Counted from the first letter of the stretch, positions 1 to 9,865 are shown. The stretch: DNA of 64,000 bases from JAIOSF01 sp047159865 (GCF_047159865.1 NZ_AP038804.1:2046001-2110000), one strand, 5' to 3'. Made by a program: numbers and translations. The notes: generated by a model from the sequence alone, not told the origin.

Positions 1-384
1 TGATAAAATCTTCCAGCAATTGAAAATGTTTATAATCAAAATTTTTTACTTCTATTCCCATTTTTTCGCAGAAATTAAATATATGAATAACTTTTGAAGG
101 AAAATCGGTTGCATTTGAAATAGATTTTTGTGCTAAAACCAAAACATGTAGTTTAACAATATTTTTATATTCTATAGGTATATTTTTAAAATAAACAGTA
201 AATTTGTCTTTTGAATAGTTTTTCCCTTTTGTTCTTAAGTCAAAAAACCAACTATTATTATTAAATTCTGAGGTTGTTGATAAAAGTTTCAGTATAGATT
301 TTATATCTTCTATTTTTTGTTTAACTGAAGATGCTTCAGAGTTAGACTTAGAAATATCGTTAAACTTTAAGTGTGCACTAGTCA
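1..384 (-). CDS. Third protein of the recombinase module (partial, runs off left edge)
   Basis: An open frame reads from an ATG at 384 (protein start MTSAHLKFNDISKSNSEASS) to the window edge with no stop, so at least 128 codons are present. The ATG lies inside the 3' end of the 824-aa recombinase gene (7-nt overlap, same strand), so the genes are almost certainly translationally coupled. The visible part is Lys/Asn-rich with no membrane segment; residues such as WFFDLRTKGKNYSKDKF look like an N-terminal core-binding region. By position it corresponds to the third protein of recombinase-trio or Tn554-type modules (TnpC, or a third integrase). I cannot tell which, because the C-terminal half is missing. 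Confidence 0.6.
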
Positions 385-2852
385 TTATATTCTCCAATTT
401 TTATTAACACTTCTTCATAAGATTTTAGAAAAAATATTTCTCTTTCATATTCCATATATTCTTGGTACTCCTCTCTTTGAATATTATTATCAAGATAAAA
501 CTTTTCTAATTTTTCAATACGAGTTTTTTGATTATTGAAAAATTTTTTCCAATGGACAATATAGTCTTTTGATGTTACTAAATATTGACAAGAGGCACAG
601 TTCTTTGACATTTGTAATTTACCACAATCATTTTCACTCATAGGAATAATACATTTACCATACTCCATTTGTCTATAATTTAAAAAAAGTTTTACATATA
701 AACTTTTTCTTTCTTTAATAGTTAACTTTTTCATTTTGTCTTTAGGAATTATATATTGAAAATGTTTTTTAAAAAAATCTGTATTTAGCTCAGATAGTCT
801 TTTTTTATTTACAAATGCATAAGCCTTATTTATTGTTTGTGTAGACGCATGATTTAAAAATGCTGATATTTCCTCAGCAATAAAGCCATTCTCAGCCATT
901 AATGTAGCAATACGTACTCGCATCTGATGAGACGTATAATTCCACAAAATACCATTATCTGTAATAATATTATTACGAAATATTAAGTTATTTATAGACT
1001 CATTATAACTTGAACCTGATATAAGTGAATATGACGTACTCGTAAATGTTTTATTTCTTCTCATGAAAATTTTTTCACTATCAATATTATTATCATTAAG
1101 ATATTTTATTTGTTCTTTTATGGATAAAAGAACATTGTTATCATGTATTGGAATATTTCTATACTCAGTCTTTCCCATTTTGCGCTTAAACTTTAAAGTT
1201 TTATATTCCTTAGCTTTTATATACCAAGTATTTTGTTTTTTAAACAAACAGTCCGTTTTTAGATTAATCAGCTCTTTCCACCTTAAACCAGTTGCAGATA
1301 ATACGATAAATGCATTTTTGATAGGTGTTTCTAATTCATTTGAATGGATAAGAATTTGCGAATATATCTCTTCTGGTAAAGGTTGATATGCTTCAGTATG
1401 ATCATCTATGCGATTAAATACAATACCATGGCAAGGGTTTTTTAACAATTTAGGTAAATTATGTTTTAAAGAAATCTCATTTTCAATAATAAATGTAAAA
1501 ATATTTTTTAAACAATTAAATATACTACTTCTTGTAGATATTTTAAGTTTTTTAATATTCTTATTTTCTCCAGCAATCAATAACATTGCAAACTTTTTCA
1601 TATCATTATTTGTAATATCAAATGAACTAAAGTTCTTTATTTGTTTTTCATCTAAAATAAATTCAATGAAAATTATCAAATATGAAAATACACTTGAAAT
1701 ATTTCTATCTGCTAAAATTATCCATTTATAATAAGATTTAATTTCTTTAAGAAAATCTATATTACCAAATTTAGAAAAATTTACAATACTAAAATTTATT
1801 TTATTATTTGATGAAGTTTTTTGGTATTTCCAGAGTAAAGTATTTTGCTTTAATAGTTTTTCATTAGTAGTTCTTTTTGCTAAGTATTGTCTCTGATACC
1901 CTTTTTCAACTTCATCAAGTATAACTGATGCAAAATGATTATATAGATTATTATTATAATGATTTTTTTTTGCGTTACCTTCTCTATGTATGGATAATAT
2001 ATAGTTAAGTGTTTTATTATTTGTTTGATTAAATAAAATAATTTTAAGATTAAACACAGTAACTATTTCAAAAGAATTAATTAATTTATTAACAAAATGT
2101 TTTATAACTTCACGAAATTCTTTTAAAAATAGCAAAGATACTAGCACTATAAATAATATAAAAATGTTACCACTCTTTGTAATGTTAAGAAAAGGTTTTT
2201 TATTTAACATACAATATTTGATTGAATCAAAAAATTTTACAAATTTTTCTTTATTATAAATAATCTCTCTAACTTCTTTATTAGGAATGTTAAATCTAAT
2301 ATCTTTAAAATATAAGTTTTCACATTTGATATCCCAAATATGAATTTCTGGAGTGTAGTGCTCATTCTTAGTGATATAATAAGGCGTATCATTTTTTTCT
2401 TTTGAAACAATATTTAGAAATAATTTTTCCAATTCTTCTTTTACGGTTAATCTATCTTTCGTATTTTCTTCGATATAAAACCATCTTTTATCTAGGTTTC
2501 TTAAATTAAAGTCTAAAAAATCGTAGTTCTTTGTTTTTATGTGCTGCTTGATCATGTGTACAATATAAAGATGAAATTTGTTATAAAATAATGTATATGA
2601 AATCATTATAAAAGAGTGTAAGTTAAAAAAATTGTGATTTTGCTTTTTAACAATTTCCTTCGGTGTTTTTTCTAGTAATTCTAATTCATTTAGTGATATT
2701 TTAATAAAATTTTTTAAGAGTTCTTGGTTGTAGTCTTTCTTTAAATTGTAATTGGTTTGGAGTCTAAGGGTAAGTAAATACTTTCGTTTTTCTATAATAA
2801 CATAAATACTATTCTTATCTAGGGTAGGGGTGTCAGAAAATTTGATATTCAT
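378..2852 (-). CDS. Large tyrosine recombinase (Tn554 TnpB-like), 824 aa
   Basis: Site-specific DNA strand exchange enzyme of the tyrosine recombinase (phage integrase) superfamily. The catalytic signature is in the second half: first Arg in SATGLRWKELI, the H-x-x-R box as SHQMRVRIATL, a later His in FLNHAST and the nucleophilic Tyr in INKAYAFVNKKRL. A long N-terminal region (about 450 residues) precedes the catalytic domain, as in TnpB of Tn554-like elements. After the catalytic domain is a Cys-containing tail (ENDCGKLQMSKNCASCQYLV) that could bind metal, then a charged helix. The start overlaps the stop of the 368-aa recombinase by 4 nt (ATGA). Family known, element identity inferred. Confidence 0.85.
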   Translation of the reverse strand: MNIKFSDTPTLDKNSIYVIIEKRKYLLTLRLQTNYNLKKDYNQELLKNFIKISLNELELLEKTPKEIVKKQNHNFFNLHSFIMISYTLFYNKFHLYIVHMIKQHIKTKNYDFLDFNLRNLDKRWFYIEENTKDRLTVKEELEKLFLNIVSKEKNDTPYYITKNEHYTPEIHIWDIKCENLYFKDIRFNIPNKEVREIIYNKEKFVKFFDSIKYCMLNKKPFLNITKSGNIFILFIVLVSLLFLKEFREVIKHFVNKLINSFEIVTVFNLKIILFNQTNNKTLNYILSIHREGNAKKNHYNNNLYNHFASVILDEVEKGYQRQYLAKRTTNEKLLKQNTLLWKYQKTSSNNKINFSIVNFSKFGNIDFLKEIKSYYKWIILADRNISSVFSYLIIFIEFILDEKQIKNFSSFDITNNDMKKFAMLLIAGENKNIKKLKISTRSSIFNCLKNIFTFIIENEISLKHNLPKLLKNPCHGIVFNRIDDHTEAYQPLPEEIYSQILIHSNELETPIKNAFIVLSATGLRWKELINLKTDCLFKKQNTWYIKAKEYKTLKFKRKMGKTEYRNIPIHDNNVLLSIKEQIKYLNDNNIDSEKIFMRRNKTFTSTSYSLISGSSYNESINNLIFRNNIITDNGILWNYTSHQMRVRIATLMAENGFIAEEISAFLNHASTQTINKAYAFVNKKRLSELNTDFFKKHFQYIIPKDKMKKLTIKERKSLYVKLFLNYRQMEYGKCIIPMSENDCGKLQMSKNCASCQYLVTSKDYIVHWKKFFNNQKTRIEKLEKFYLDNNIQREEYQEYMEYEREIFFLKSYEEVLIKIGEYND

Positions 2853-3955
2853 TGTTGCCCTTTATTTTGCTTATATATAAACTTAGAAGCTTTTTTCATT
2901 AACTTTTTACTTTGTTCATCTATATATGGTGTGATTGAAATAGGATTATTCCAACCATACTTGTGTCTAATTATCTCGTAGGGCATTCCCTTTTCTAAAT
3001 CATTCATTACGCTTGTACTTCTTCCTGAATGGGTTCGAATTTTAGTGGTGTCAAAACCTGCTTTTTGTGCTGCTCTCTTTAAAGACTTATAAAATGTTTG
3101 ATATGAAACCTCTTTGCCACAATATTTTCCTTGTTTGTGATTGACAAATAAGTAAGGAGAATCATAACCTGAATTGAAAACTGCATCTAATCGATTAGTC
3201 TGTATATAATTATTAATTAAAATTGATAATTCAGATGATATTTCAACTATTCTATGTTTGTTAGTTTTACTTCTTGATGGCTTTATATTCTTTTCTTGAA
3301 AGTTAAAATCTTCTAAATATATACTTAATACTTCATCTATTCTAAAACCAAATAATGTTAATTTAAATATAACTATATCTCTTAAAGATGAAAAATTTGA
3401 GGAAATTATTTCAATCTCAATATCAGTATACTCTATAATATAGTTTTCTTTTCTACCTCGTTTATAGCGTGTTAAAAATAAATTTAATGTATTTTCTGTA
3501 GAACTTTTTAGTTTTTCAATATTAAAAGATAGTGGATAATTATATTTCATATTTTTATTATATATAATTAAGGCATTTTCATTACTATCAACTTCACTTA
3601 ATAAAAACATATAAAATTCAACAATTACATTGCCTTTCCCTTTTAATGTTTTATAACATAATTCAGGAGTTAGTATATATTGACCTTTTTGATTAAAAAA
3701 TATTAAATATTCTATATATTTCTTTATATCTTGAATATTAATTTCATAATATTTTTTATTTAGTTTTGTATCTAAGTGATTTAACCAATTAGCTAATATG
3801 TAAGCATATGTTTTTTGAGTATTATGCGAATTTTTACCTTTAATATCTAAAAATTTACAAATGTGGAAAACAGGAATGTAGGGATCACATACAAAATAAG
3901 AAATATAAGAAGTGTTTTTCAAAATTTTAATAGCCTTTTTAACTTTAAAATTCAT
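2849..3955 (-). CDS. Tyrosine recombinase (Tn554 TnpA-like), 368 aa
   Basis: First gene of the recombinase operon. The C-terminal half shows the tyrosine recombinase catalytic set: Arg in LFGFRIDEVLS, Lys in the beta-hairpin region SRSKTNKHRIVEI, H-x-x-R as RTHSGRSTS, a Trp at the usual second-His site (YGWNNP) and the Tyr nucleophile in TPYIDEQ. The N-terminal 150 residues resemble a SAM-like core-binding domain. Length (368 aa) matches TnpA of Tn554 (about 360 aa) or members of recombinase trios. It is the gene nearest the element boundary, about 95 bp from the break in comEC. The order small recombinase, large recombinase, third protein, with overlapping ends, points to coordinated action. 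Confidence 0.88.
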   Translation of the reverse strand: MNFKVKKAIKILKNTSYISYFVCDPYIPVFHICKFLDIKGKNSHNTQKTYAYILANWLNHLDTKLNKKYYEINIQDIKKYIEYLIFFNQKGQYILTPELCYKTLKGKGNVIVEFYMFLLSEVDSNENALIIYNKNMKYNYPLSFNIEKLKSSTENTLNLFLTRYKRGRKENYIIEYTDIEIEIISSNFSSLRDIVIFKLTLFGFRIDEVLSIYLEDFNFQEKNIKPSRSKTNKHRIVEISSELSILINNYIQTNRLDAVFNSGYDSPYLFVNHKQGKYCGKEVSYQTFYKSLKRAAQKAGFDTTKIRTHSGRSTSVMNDLEKGMPYEIIRHKYGWNNPISITPYIDEQSKKLMKKASKFIYKQNKGQQ

Positions 3956-4052
3956 ATTAATCCTTTAATTATAAAATATACTAGTACATAAAACTAATTG
4001 TTATATAGAGTATAATAGCATATTTAATGTACTATAGTATTAAAAATGATTA
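3956..4052. mobile_element. Terminal non-coding end of the recombinase element
   Basis: This AT-rich stretch lies between the first recombinase gene and the interrupted comEC. It contains an inverted pair, ATACTAGTACAT at 3978-3989 and ATGTACTATAGTAT at 4027-4040 (the same 12-bp word with two inserted bases). This is the layout expected for recombinase arm or core binding sites near the end of an integrating element. The comEC reading frame is lost at about 4050-4058 (TATATAGCTAT), so the true boundary is probably within a few bases of there. The other end of the element is beyond the left edge of the window, so no direct repeat can be checked. Confidence 0.5.
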
Positions 4053-4565
4053 TATAGCTATGAGATGTGAAATTCCAAGATTACCAGAAAGTTCTCTTGT
4101 TTGTCTTTCTAATGGTGTTGCTAGATACAATGCTCCATAAAGCGAAGATATTTCTGAATTTTTATGCTGTGAAGCAATAAGATTATAAAGTCTCTCTTTT
4201 GTTGAAATATGAGTAGTACTGATTTTGTGTATGTTAAAACTTTTCGTATAAAAACCTTTGAGATATGAGAAAAAGTCAATGTTTTTTGTAATAATATAAC
4301 TATGAATTTGATCAAATTTTTTTAAAGTATTTTGTTTAGGTATGGATGTGAAAAATGTTAGAGTATCTGTATTTATTTTGAGTACATCATAGTTTTTCTT
4401 TGAATATATGTTTACAATGGTTCCTGTCGTAGCAAATACTTCATTTTTTATGAATGTTTGATAGTTAAAATAGTGAAACGAGACATTTAGGGTAAATATT
4501 AAAAGAATTAAAGAAAAGAACCATTTTCTCTCTTTATTTGTAGTAAAAAGAGATAAAGGTTCCAT
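4050..4565 (-). pseudogene. comEC: comEC 5' fragment, interrupted by the recombinase element
   Basis: The 171 residues match the N-terminal part of ComEC/Rec2, the inner-membrane channel for DNA uptake in natural transformation. A membrane helix (WFFSLILLIFTLNVSFHYF) is followed by an OB-like region, then LYLATPLERQTRELSGNLGISHLIAI. ComEC proteins normally continue this last motif as ISG-x-H and carry several hundred more residues of membrane domain. Here a stop follows exactly at the conserved motif, where the recombinase element begins. The gene starts 6 nt after the ATP sulfurylase stop, so it was the last gene of that operon. Natural transformation by this route is presumably lost unless the element excises. 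Confidence 0.85.
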
Positions 4566-4571
4566 AAGTAT

Positions 4572-5756
4572 TTATGTTAACGATGTTGTATGGTAAAGAT
4601 CCATTAATCCATCGTAAAAGTCTTCACATTTAAAAACATCTATAACACCAGAAGATGTAGTGATATTTTGATAGATTCTCTCCAATCTTTCTTTTCTTTC
4701 CGGAAAAAGATCTGATAAAATCATAGAAGATATCTCTTTTCGAATAAGAATAGAGGGTGGAATAATTCCTAGTCTAAAAAGTTCCATAAGTGTATCTTTA
4801 TCATATTTTACATGATGATGAGTTCCATGAGGACAAGCATTTGTGCTTACTAAAGTTGTACATTTCTCACAATAAACAAACTCATTGAATAACTCTATGC
4901 CAATATTTATTTTTTCTAATGTATCAACTCTAGAAATTAGTTTTTTGTGATCCCAATAAGCACCCAATCCTGTATGATTTTGACCAAGCAAAAGTTTTGT
5001 TGCACCATAATTTTTAGAAACAATTGCATTGAGTGTTAATTCATTTACTCCACCAAAAATATAAGTATTTTCTAAAGGGAGAAGAAGGACTCGATCTTTT
5101 GCTATAAAATGATCTATAAAGTGTTGTATTGTTTTAAATCTAACATCAAAGCTTAGTTCATCATCTTTATATGGTTTTCTTAATAAAATAATGAGTAGAT
5201 CACATTTTTGTAAAGCACTACGAACTAATCGCTCATGAACTCTATGAAATGGTTTCCCTGTTAAAATGATCGATGAGATGTTTTTTGCTTCTGTATTTTT
5301 AACCATCTCATCTATTTGTTGTTTATGTTCTTTTATATCATCAAACTGTATTTTATAATCTCCACAAATAGCTAAATCACCTAATCTACTTGAAGTATCA
5401 TGTGCACCAGGGTGTTCTTTACTATTTGTACCATAAATTTGTTTTACTCTATTTTCTTTATCTATGGGAAATATTTCATCAACTATAATGTGTCCTATCT
5501 CTTTATTATCACAAATAAATTTTAATATATCACCTTTTTTTGATGTTTGTAACACATGGTTGTTTCTTTTTCCTGATGGGGCTAATAAAAATGGAAAAGG
5601 GAATATCTCCCCTTTATATTTTCCAGTAATATTTACCTCTTCTGATTCTTTTTGATTCATCAAGTTTGTTACAGGTTTTAGCAAACCATCTCTTGCCATA
5701 GCTAGAGTTGCAACTGCTTCTTTATCAATATATAGAAATTTATCTGTTGTTTTCAT
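4572..5756 (-). CDS. sat: Sulfate adenylyltransferase (ATP sulfurylase), 394 aa
   Basis: Catalyses ATP + sulfate to adenosine-5'-phosphosulfate + PPi in the cytoplasm. The N-terminal third resembles the PUA-like domain of single-chain ATP sulfurylases. The nucleotide-binding region has the variant HxxH-type motif GKPFHRVHERL (usual form RNPPHxxH), and the later region GGVNELTLNAIVSKNYGATKL fits the family's AIIRKNYGAT-type helix, followed by LLLGQNHTGLG. A C-terminal Cys/His group (CEKCTTLVSTNACPHGTHHH) could bind zinc, as in some bacterial Sat proteins. It overlaps the ppaC stop by 1 nt. A pyrophosphatase in the same operon makes sense because removing PPi pulls this unfavourable reaction forward. 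The direction (sulfate activation) is inferred from this coupling. Confidence 0.8.
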   Translation of the reverse strand: MKTTDKFLYIDKEAVATLAMARDGLLKPVTNLMNQKESEEVNITGKYKGEIFPFPFLLAPSGKRNNHVLQTSKKGDILKFICDNKEIGHIIVDEIFPIDKENRVKQIYGTNSKEHPGAHDTSSRLGDLAICGDYKIQFDDIKEHKQQIDEMVKNTEAKNISSIILTGKPFHRVHERLVRSALQKCDLLIILLRKPYKDDELSFDVRFKTIQHFIDHFIAKDRVLLLPLENTYIFGGVNELTLNAIVSKNYGATKLLLGQNHTGLGAYWDHKKLISRVDTLEKINIGIELFNEFVYCEKCTTLVSTNACPHGTHHHVKYDKDTLMELFRLGIIPPSILIRKEISSMILSDLFPERKERLERIYQNITTSSGVIDVFKCEDFYDGLMDLYHTTSLT

Positions 5757-6673
5757 TATGAGTAAGCTGGCTCTAAAAATGGGATAACTTGTTTTTTACG
5801 ACTAAGACATCCTTTTAGCCAAAATTGATCATCTATAACTTTTATATCCCATGCTTTTTCAACGATATCTACAGATGAACTTGCAACTAAAATTTGTGAT
5901 CCCATAGCCATAATATCAGTTAAAATAAGAAGTACAGTTTCATATCCTTCTTCCTCTTTTAGTTTTTTGATATCAGCAATTAAATCATCTTTTATAGGAT
6001 CAAAAATAGTGAGATCTACAACTTCAAGTTGACCAATTCCTACTTTTTTACCGTTCATCTCAAAATTTTTAAAATCTCTTTTTACTAACTCTCTAAAAGG
6101 AACTCCCTCAACTTGAGATTTCACTTTAAACATCTCTAGACCAATCGCTTTAAAATCTTCAATACCAGCTATTTTTGCTAATTGTTTTGTAACTTTAGTA
6201 TCAATTTTTGTACATGTAGGAGATTTGAAAATTACTGTGTCACTTAAAATAGCACACATCATTGCTCCAGCTATATTTTGAGGAATCTCTACTTCATAAT
6301 AGTCAAACATCTCTTTAACAATTGTATTTGTACAGCCTACAGCTCTAATCCAACAATCTAATGGTGCTGATGTAACAAGACCACCTAGTTTATGATGGTC
6401 AACAATACCAATAATATTTGCTTCTTTTAAATCATCTGGTGCTTCTGTATAATTATTGTAATCTGTCATAAAAAGATCACAACCTGCAAATGATGTTTTT
6501 AACTCTGGTGCTTCTAGATTAAATTTTTCTAAGATAAATTGAGTTTCTGGGTTAACATCACCTTGTCTAACAGCTTTTGCCTCAGTTCCAAGACTGTTTT
6601 TTAGATATGCCATTGCAATAGCTGATATGATACTATCACTATCTGGTATTTTATGTCCACATGTGTATAACAT
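5756..6673 (-). CDS. ppaC: Manganese-dependent inorganic pyrophosphatase (DHH family)
   Basis: Hydrolyses pyrophosphate to two phosphates. The 305-residue length is typical of family II enzymes. Metal-binding motifs are clear: GHKIPDSDS (H7, D11, D13), an Asp in FMTDYN near 71, and the DHH motif VDHHKLGG (D92-H94). The C-terminal DHHA2 domain ends with the substrate-binding SRKKQVIPFL. It is the first gene of the operon with ATP sulfurylase and comEC, so its main client is probably PPi from sulfate activation as well as general biosynthesis. Confidence 0.93.
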   Translation of the reverse strand: MLYTCGHKIPDSDSIISAIAMAYLKNSLGTEAKAVRQGDVNPETQFILEKFNLEAPELKTSFAGCDLFMTDYNNYTEAPDDLKEANIIGIVDHHKLGGLVTSAPLDCWIRAVGCTNTIVKEMFDYYEVEIPQNIAGAMMCAILSDTVIFKSPTCTKIDTKVTKQLAKIAGIEDFKAIGLEMFKVKSQVEGVPFRELVKRDFKNFEMNGKKVGIGQLEVVDLTIFDPIKDDLIADIKKLKEEEGYETVLLILTDIMAMGSQILVASSSVDIVEKAWDIKVIDDQFWLKGCLSRKKQVIPFLEPAYS

Positions 6674-6762
6674 TATTTTATTCCTATATATTATTTTGGT
6701 TTATTTTATAGTATAAGAATTGAAGATATGATTAATTTAACTTATAATAATTATATTTGCAT

Positions 6763-6793
6763 AGACAAAATACAATTGTACTCATTTTTGTCT
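6763..6793 (-). terminator. Stem-loop at the end of the hybrid kinase gene
   Basis: AGACAAAA at 6763-6770 pairs with TTTTGTCT at 6786-6793 around a 15-nt loop, overlapping the kinase stop codon. It could end the kinase transcript, but there is no clean U-run, so this is tentative. Confidence 0.3.
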
Positions 6794-9700
6794 ATTTTAT
6801 AAATTTATAAATTATATTTTTTAAGTCTTCTTTTCTAATTGGTTTAGATAAATAGTCATCCATTCCTATGTTTATAAATTTTTCTCTGTCACCTTTTAAT
6901 GCATTTGCAGTAAGTGCAATAATAGGTGTATGATATTTGGTGCTTTTTTCAATATCTCGAATTTTAACAGTTGCTTCACTTCCACTCATCAGAGGCATAT
7001 TTTCATCCATTAATATAATATCATATTTGTCAACTTCATAAAGTTCCACAGCTTCTAAACCGTTGTTGGCAATCATAAATTTTAGAGATAATGTATCCAT
7101 TAAAGCTTTCATATACATTTGATTTGTAAGATTGTCTTCTACTATTAAAACTGATATATCATGAATTTCTACTTCTTGTTTTGATACATTTGTTATGTTT
7201 TGATCTTTATTTATAGCAGGTTTTTCATTACCATTCTTGATTTTTTGTTGTTTATCTTTTACTGTAATTTCAAAATAAAATCTTGCTCCATTTTTTCGTT
7301 CTTTGTCAAGGAGTAATGTTCCATTCATCAATTCAACGAAGCGTTTAGTTATAGCTAAACCTAGTCCAGTTCCACCGAATTTTCGTGTTGTAGTATTGTC
7401 TTCTTGACTAAAAGCTTCAAATATAAGATCCTGTTTCTCTTTTGCTATCTCAATTCCATCATTATCTACAGAAACAAATAACTTATGATTTGTTACATTA
7501 TAATTGATATCAATTTTAATTGTTCCATTTTCATGTGAAAATTTAATGGCATTTGATAAAAGATTGTTTAATACTTGTGTTAATTTAACTAAATCAATCA
7601 ATACTTCTCTATCTGTATTTTTTGAAATATTTGTTACAAATTTTAAATTTTTGTTGTTAGTGTTTTCTGTAAATTGGTTTGTTATTTTAATGAGTTCAGT
7701 ATAAAGATTAATAGTAATATTATCAAGGTTTAATTTTGTTGATTCAATTTTACTAAAATCTAAAATATCATTTATAATTGTTAATAAATTATTTCCAGAG
7801 GTTTCTATGATATTATAATATCTCAATTTTCTCTCTTCAGTCTCTTCTACTTTTAGTATTCCTATGAATCCAAGTATTGCATTAAGTGGAGTTCTGATTT
7901 CGTGACTCATAGAAGCTAAAAAATCGCTTTTTGCTTTTGAAGCAGTATTTGCCTCTTGTACTTTTATATCTAAGAGCGTATTTGTGTTATTTTGTGTATC
8001 AATGAGCTCTTTAATCTCAGCTGCCATATCATTAAATGAGTTTTCAAGTTCTCCTATTTCATCTGTTGAAGTGACATCTATTCTATAGTTAAAGTTATGT
8101 TTAACATACTCTTTTGTCCCTTTTAAAAGTTCTTTTATTTTATTTGTAACAATATTTGACATCCAAATTGCAATTGCAATTACTAAAATAATCATTAAAA
8201 AAGTAACAACAATGAGCTCTTTTTTGAGGTTAGCAATATATTCCATAATTTTAAATTTATTATCATCAAGCTCTTGTTTCATATTTTCAACTTGTGTTTC
8301 GAGAATATTATTGACATTTTCTTTTGTTTTATTTGCTGCTAAATGAAATTCATCAACATTTGCACCTAAAGTTACAAATCCAAATCCTCTTTTACTATTG
8401 GCATATTGTCCTGAATAATAAGGTATTGAAGCTGCAGTTGTAAGCTTCCACACACCACTCCAAAAAATTACAAATGAACCATATCCTCCATTTTGAGTAA
8501 GCTGCATCCATCCTTCACATTGAGGTGCAAAATTTAAGTAACGACAATCAAGTCCTACTTGATGATCTTTTTTAAGTTGTGCTATGTTTGGTTTTTTTTG
8601 AAGACTTTGTTCTTCAAAAGTTGGATAGTCTTTAAGAAAATTACTAAGCTTTTTTTCTTGACTATTGTTGAATTTTTCTGCTATATCTGCACTTACCCAT
8701 CCTGGTATTTGTTCTCCTGTGTTTTTATCATATCCAATGATAAAGTAGTCTCTTGCATGTGATATGTTTCTCCCTTGATTATCCCACATAAAAGCATAGT
8801 TTCCACTACTTGCATCTGCTATATTTTGTTTTGTATTTTGAGCTAAAGGGTTAAAACTATCAGTAAATTCCATAATATGCTTATGATCAAGGGCAAAAGC
8901 AACATAACCTATTTTTTTGTTATTTTTATAAATAGGCGTTGCAAATCTTATAATTCCCTCAAATCTTTTACCCACAGGATTTTCTTTTCCTGCATAGGCA
9001 TTTGTATACGGATCAAAATCAATACCCATCTTTTTTGCTTTTGCTTTTGTAAATGTTCCTATGAGACCACTTTGTACATACTCTCCTATCACATTTGAAA
9101 CATAAATTTCACCTTTTTTGAGTTTTTGTAAATCATCAAAATAGTTTTCTGCCTTACAATAAGTTTCGGATTGGTTTTTTATATTAATTTTTTTATTTTT
9201 AATCGAAGAGGTTTTATATATCTCATTACCTTTTAAATCTATAACTTGAATCTCTTTATATAGAGGAATCTTTTTAAAATTGATTTTTGGAGAATGATTA
9301 CTATTAAACTCTTTTTGATTATCTTTAAGGTTCGCAATCTTATATACTTTATTTTGTGTTTCTTTTTCTTTTGGTTCCCAAGTGTTTAGTTTATCATTAT
9401 AGATATATTCTGGATGTACTGTAATTGGAGATGTTTTTATTTGTTGAAATTTTTGTAATATATCATTATTTAAGTTTATTGAAGCAAGAAAATGTAAATC
9501 ATTATCTCTTTCATATAAAAAAGTTGCAACATTATTGGCAACCTCATAACTGAGTCTTTCAAGGTTTAGTTGTGCTTTTTTGTCGAGAGCTTGAATACTA
9601 TCTGAAATTGCTGTTGTAGCTGTAGCTGAGATGATATCTTTACTTTTTAGAAAAATATTTTCAGTATTTTCTTTAAAATAGTTGTTAAGATTTTTAGCAC

Positions 9701-9794
9701 CTTCAATTGCAATATAAGAAAGCAATAGAAGAGGAATAACTTTAATTAAAATAAATAGTAAAATTAATTTTGATTTTATTTTTAAATTTTTCAT
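6792..9794 (-). CDS. Hybrid sensor histidine kinase / response regulator with periplasmic sensor, 1000 aa
   Basis: Membrane-bound two-component sensor. Order: N-terminal membrane helix (about 8-28); a large periplasmic region to about 520 that looks like a double-Cache or related small-molecule sensor (contains YNDKLNTWEPKEKETQ, GYGSFVIFWSGVWK); a second helix (LIVVTFLMIILVIAIAIW); a HAMP linker; HisKA with the phospho-accepting His in SHEIRTPLN (H631); HATPase_c with the glycine box FGGTGLGLAIT; and a C-terminal receiver with phospho-accepting Asp in ILMDENMP (about D930). No output partner is adjacent. The ligand is unknown. It appears to be transcribed alone. Confidence 0.9.
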   Translation of the reverse strand: MKNLKIKSKLILLFILIKVIPLLLLSYIAIEGAKNLNNYFKENTENIFLKSKDIISATATTAISDSIQALDKKAQLNLERLSYEVANNVATFLYERDNDLHFLASINLNNDILQKFQQIKTSPITVHPEYIYNDKLNTWEPKEKETQNKVYKIANLKDNQKEFNSNHSPKINFKKIPLYKEIQVIDLKGNEIYKTSSIKNKKINIKNQSETYCKAENYFDDLQKLKKGEIYVSNVIGEYVQSGLIGTFTKAKAKKMGIDFDPYTNAYAGKENPVGKRFEGIIRFATPIYKNNKKIGYVAFALDHKHIMEFTDSFNPLAQNTKQNIADASSGNYAFMWDNQGRNISHARDYFIIGYDKNTGEQIPGWVSADIAEKFNNSQEKKLSNFLKDYPTFEEQSLQKKPNIAQLKKDHQVGLDCRYLNFAPQCEGWMQLTQNGGYGSFVIFWSGVWKLTTAASIPYYSGQYANSKRGFGFVTLGANVDEFHLAANKTKENVNNILETQVENMKQELDDNKFKIMEYIANLKKELIVVTFLMIILVIAIAIWMSNIVTNKIKELLKGTKEYVKHNFNYRIDVTSTDEIGELENSFNDMAAEIKELIDTQNNTNTLLDIKVQEANTASKAKSDFLASMSHEIRTPLNAILGFIGILKVEETEERKLRYYNIIETSGNNLLTIINDILDFSKIESTKLNLDNITINLYTELIKITNQFTENTNNKNLKFVTNISKNTDREVLIDLVKLTQVLNNLLSNAIKFSHENGTIKIDINYNVTNHKLFVSVDNDGIEIAKEKQDLIFEAFSQEDNTTTRKFGGTGLGLAITKRFVELMNGTLLLDKERKNGARFYFEITVKDKQQKIKNGNEKPAINKDQNITNVSKQEVEIHDISVLIVEDNLTNQMYMKALMDTLSLKFMIANNGLEAVELYEVDKYDIILMDENMPLMSGSEATVKIRDIEKSTKYHTPIIALTANALKGDREKFINIGMDDYLSKPIRKEDLKNIIYKFIK

Positions 9795-9865
9795 TGATAT
9801 TATTACCTTTTATTATCTATTGTTGGACTGATTATAACAAATAAAGTTAAAAATATCGCTATTGG

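Noticed and set aside
1063..1731. Two 107-codon frames on the + strand inside the large recombinase gene
   Set aside because: Antisense shadows of an AT-rich gene; no ribosome binding site and hydrophobic low-complexity translations.
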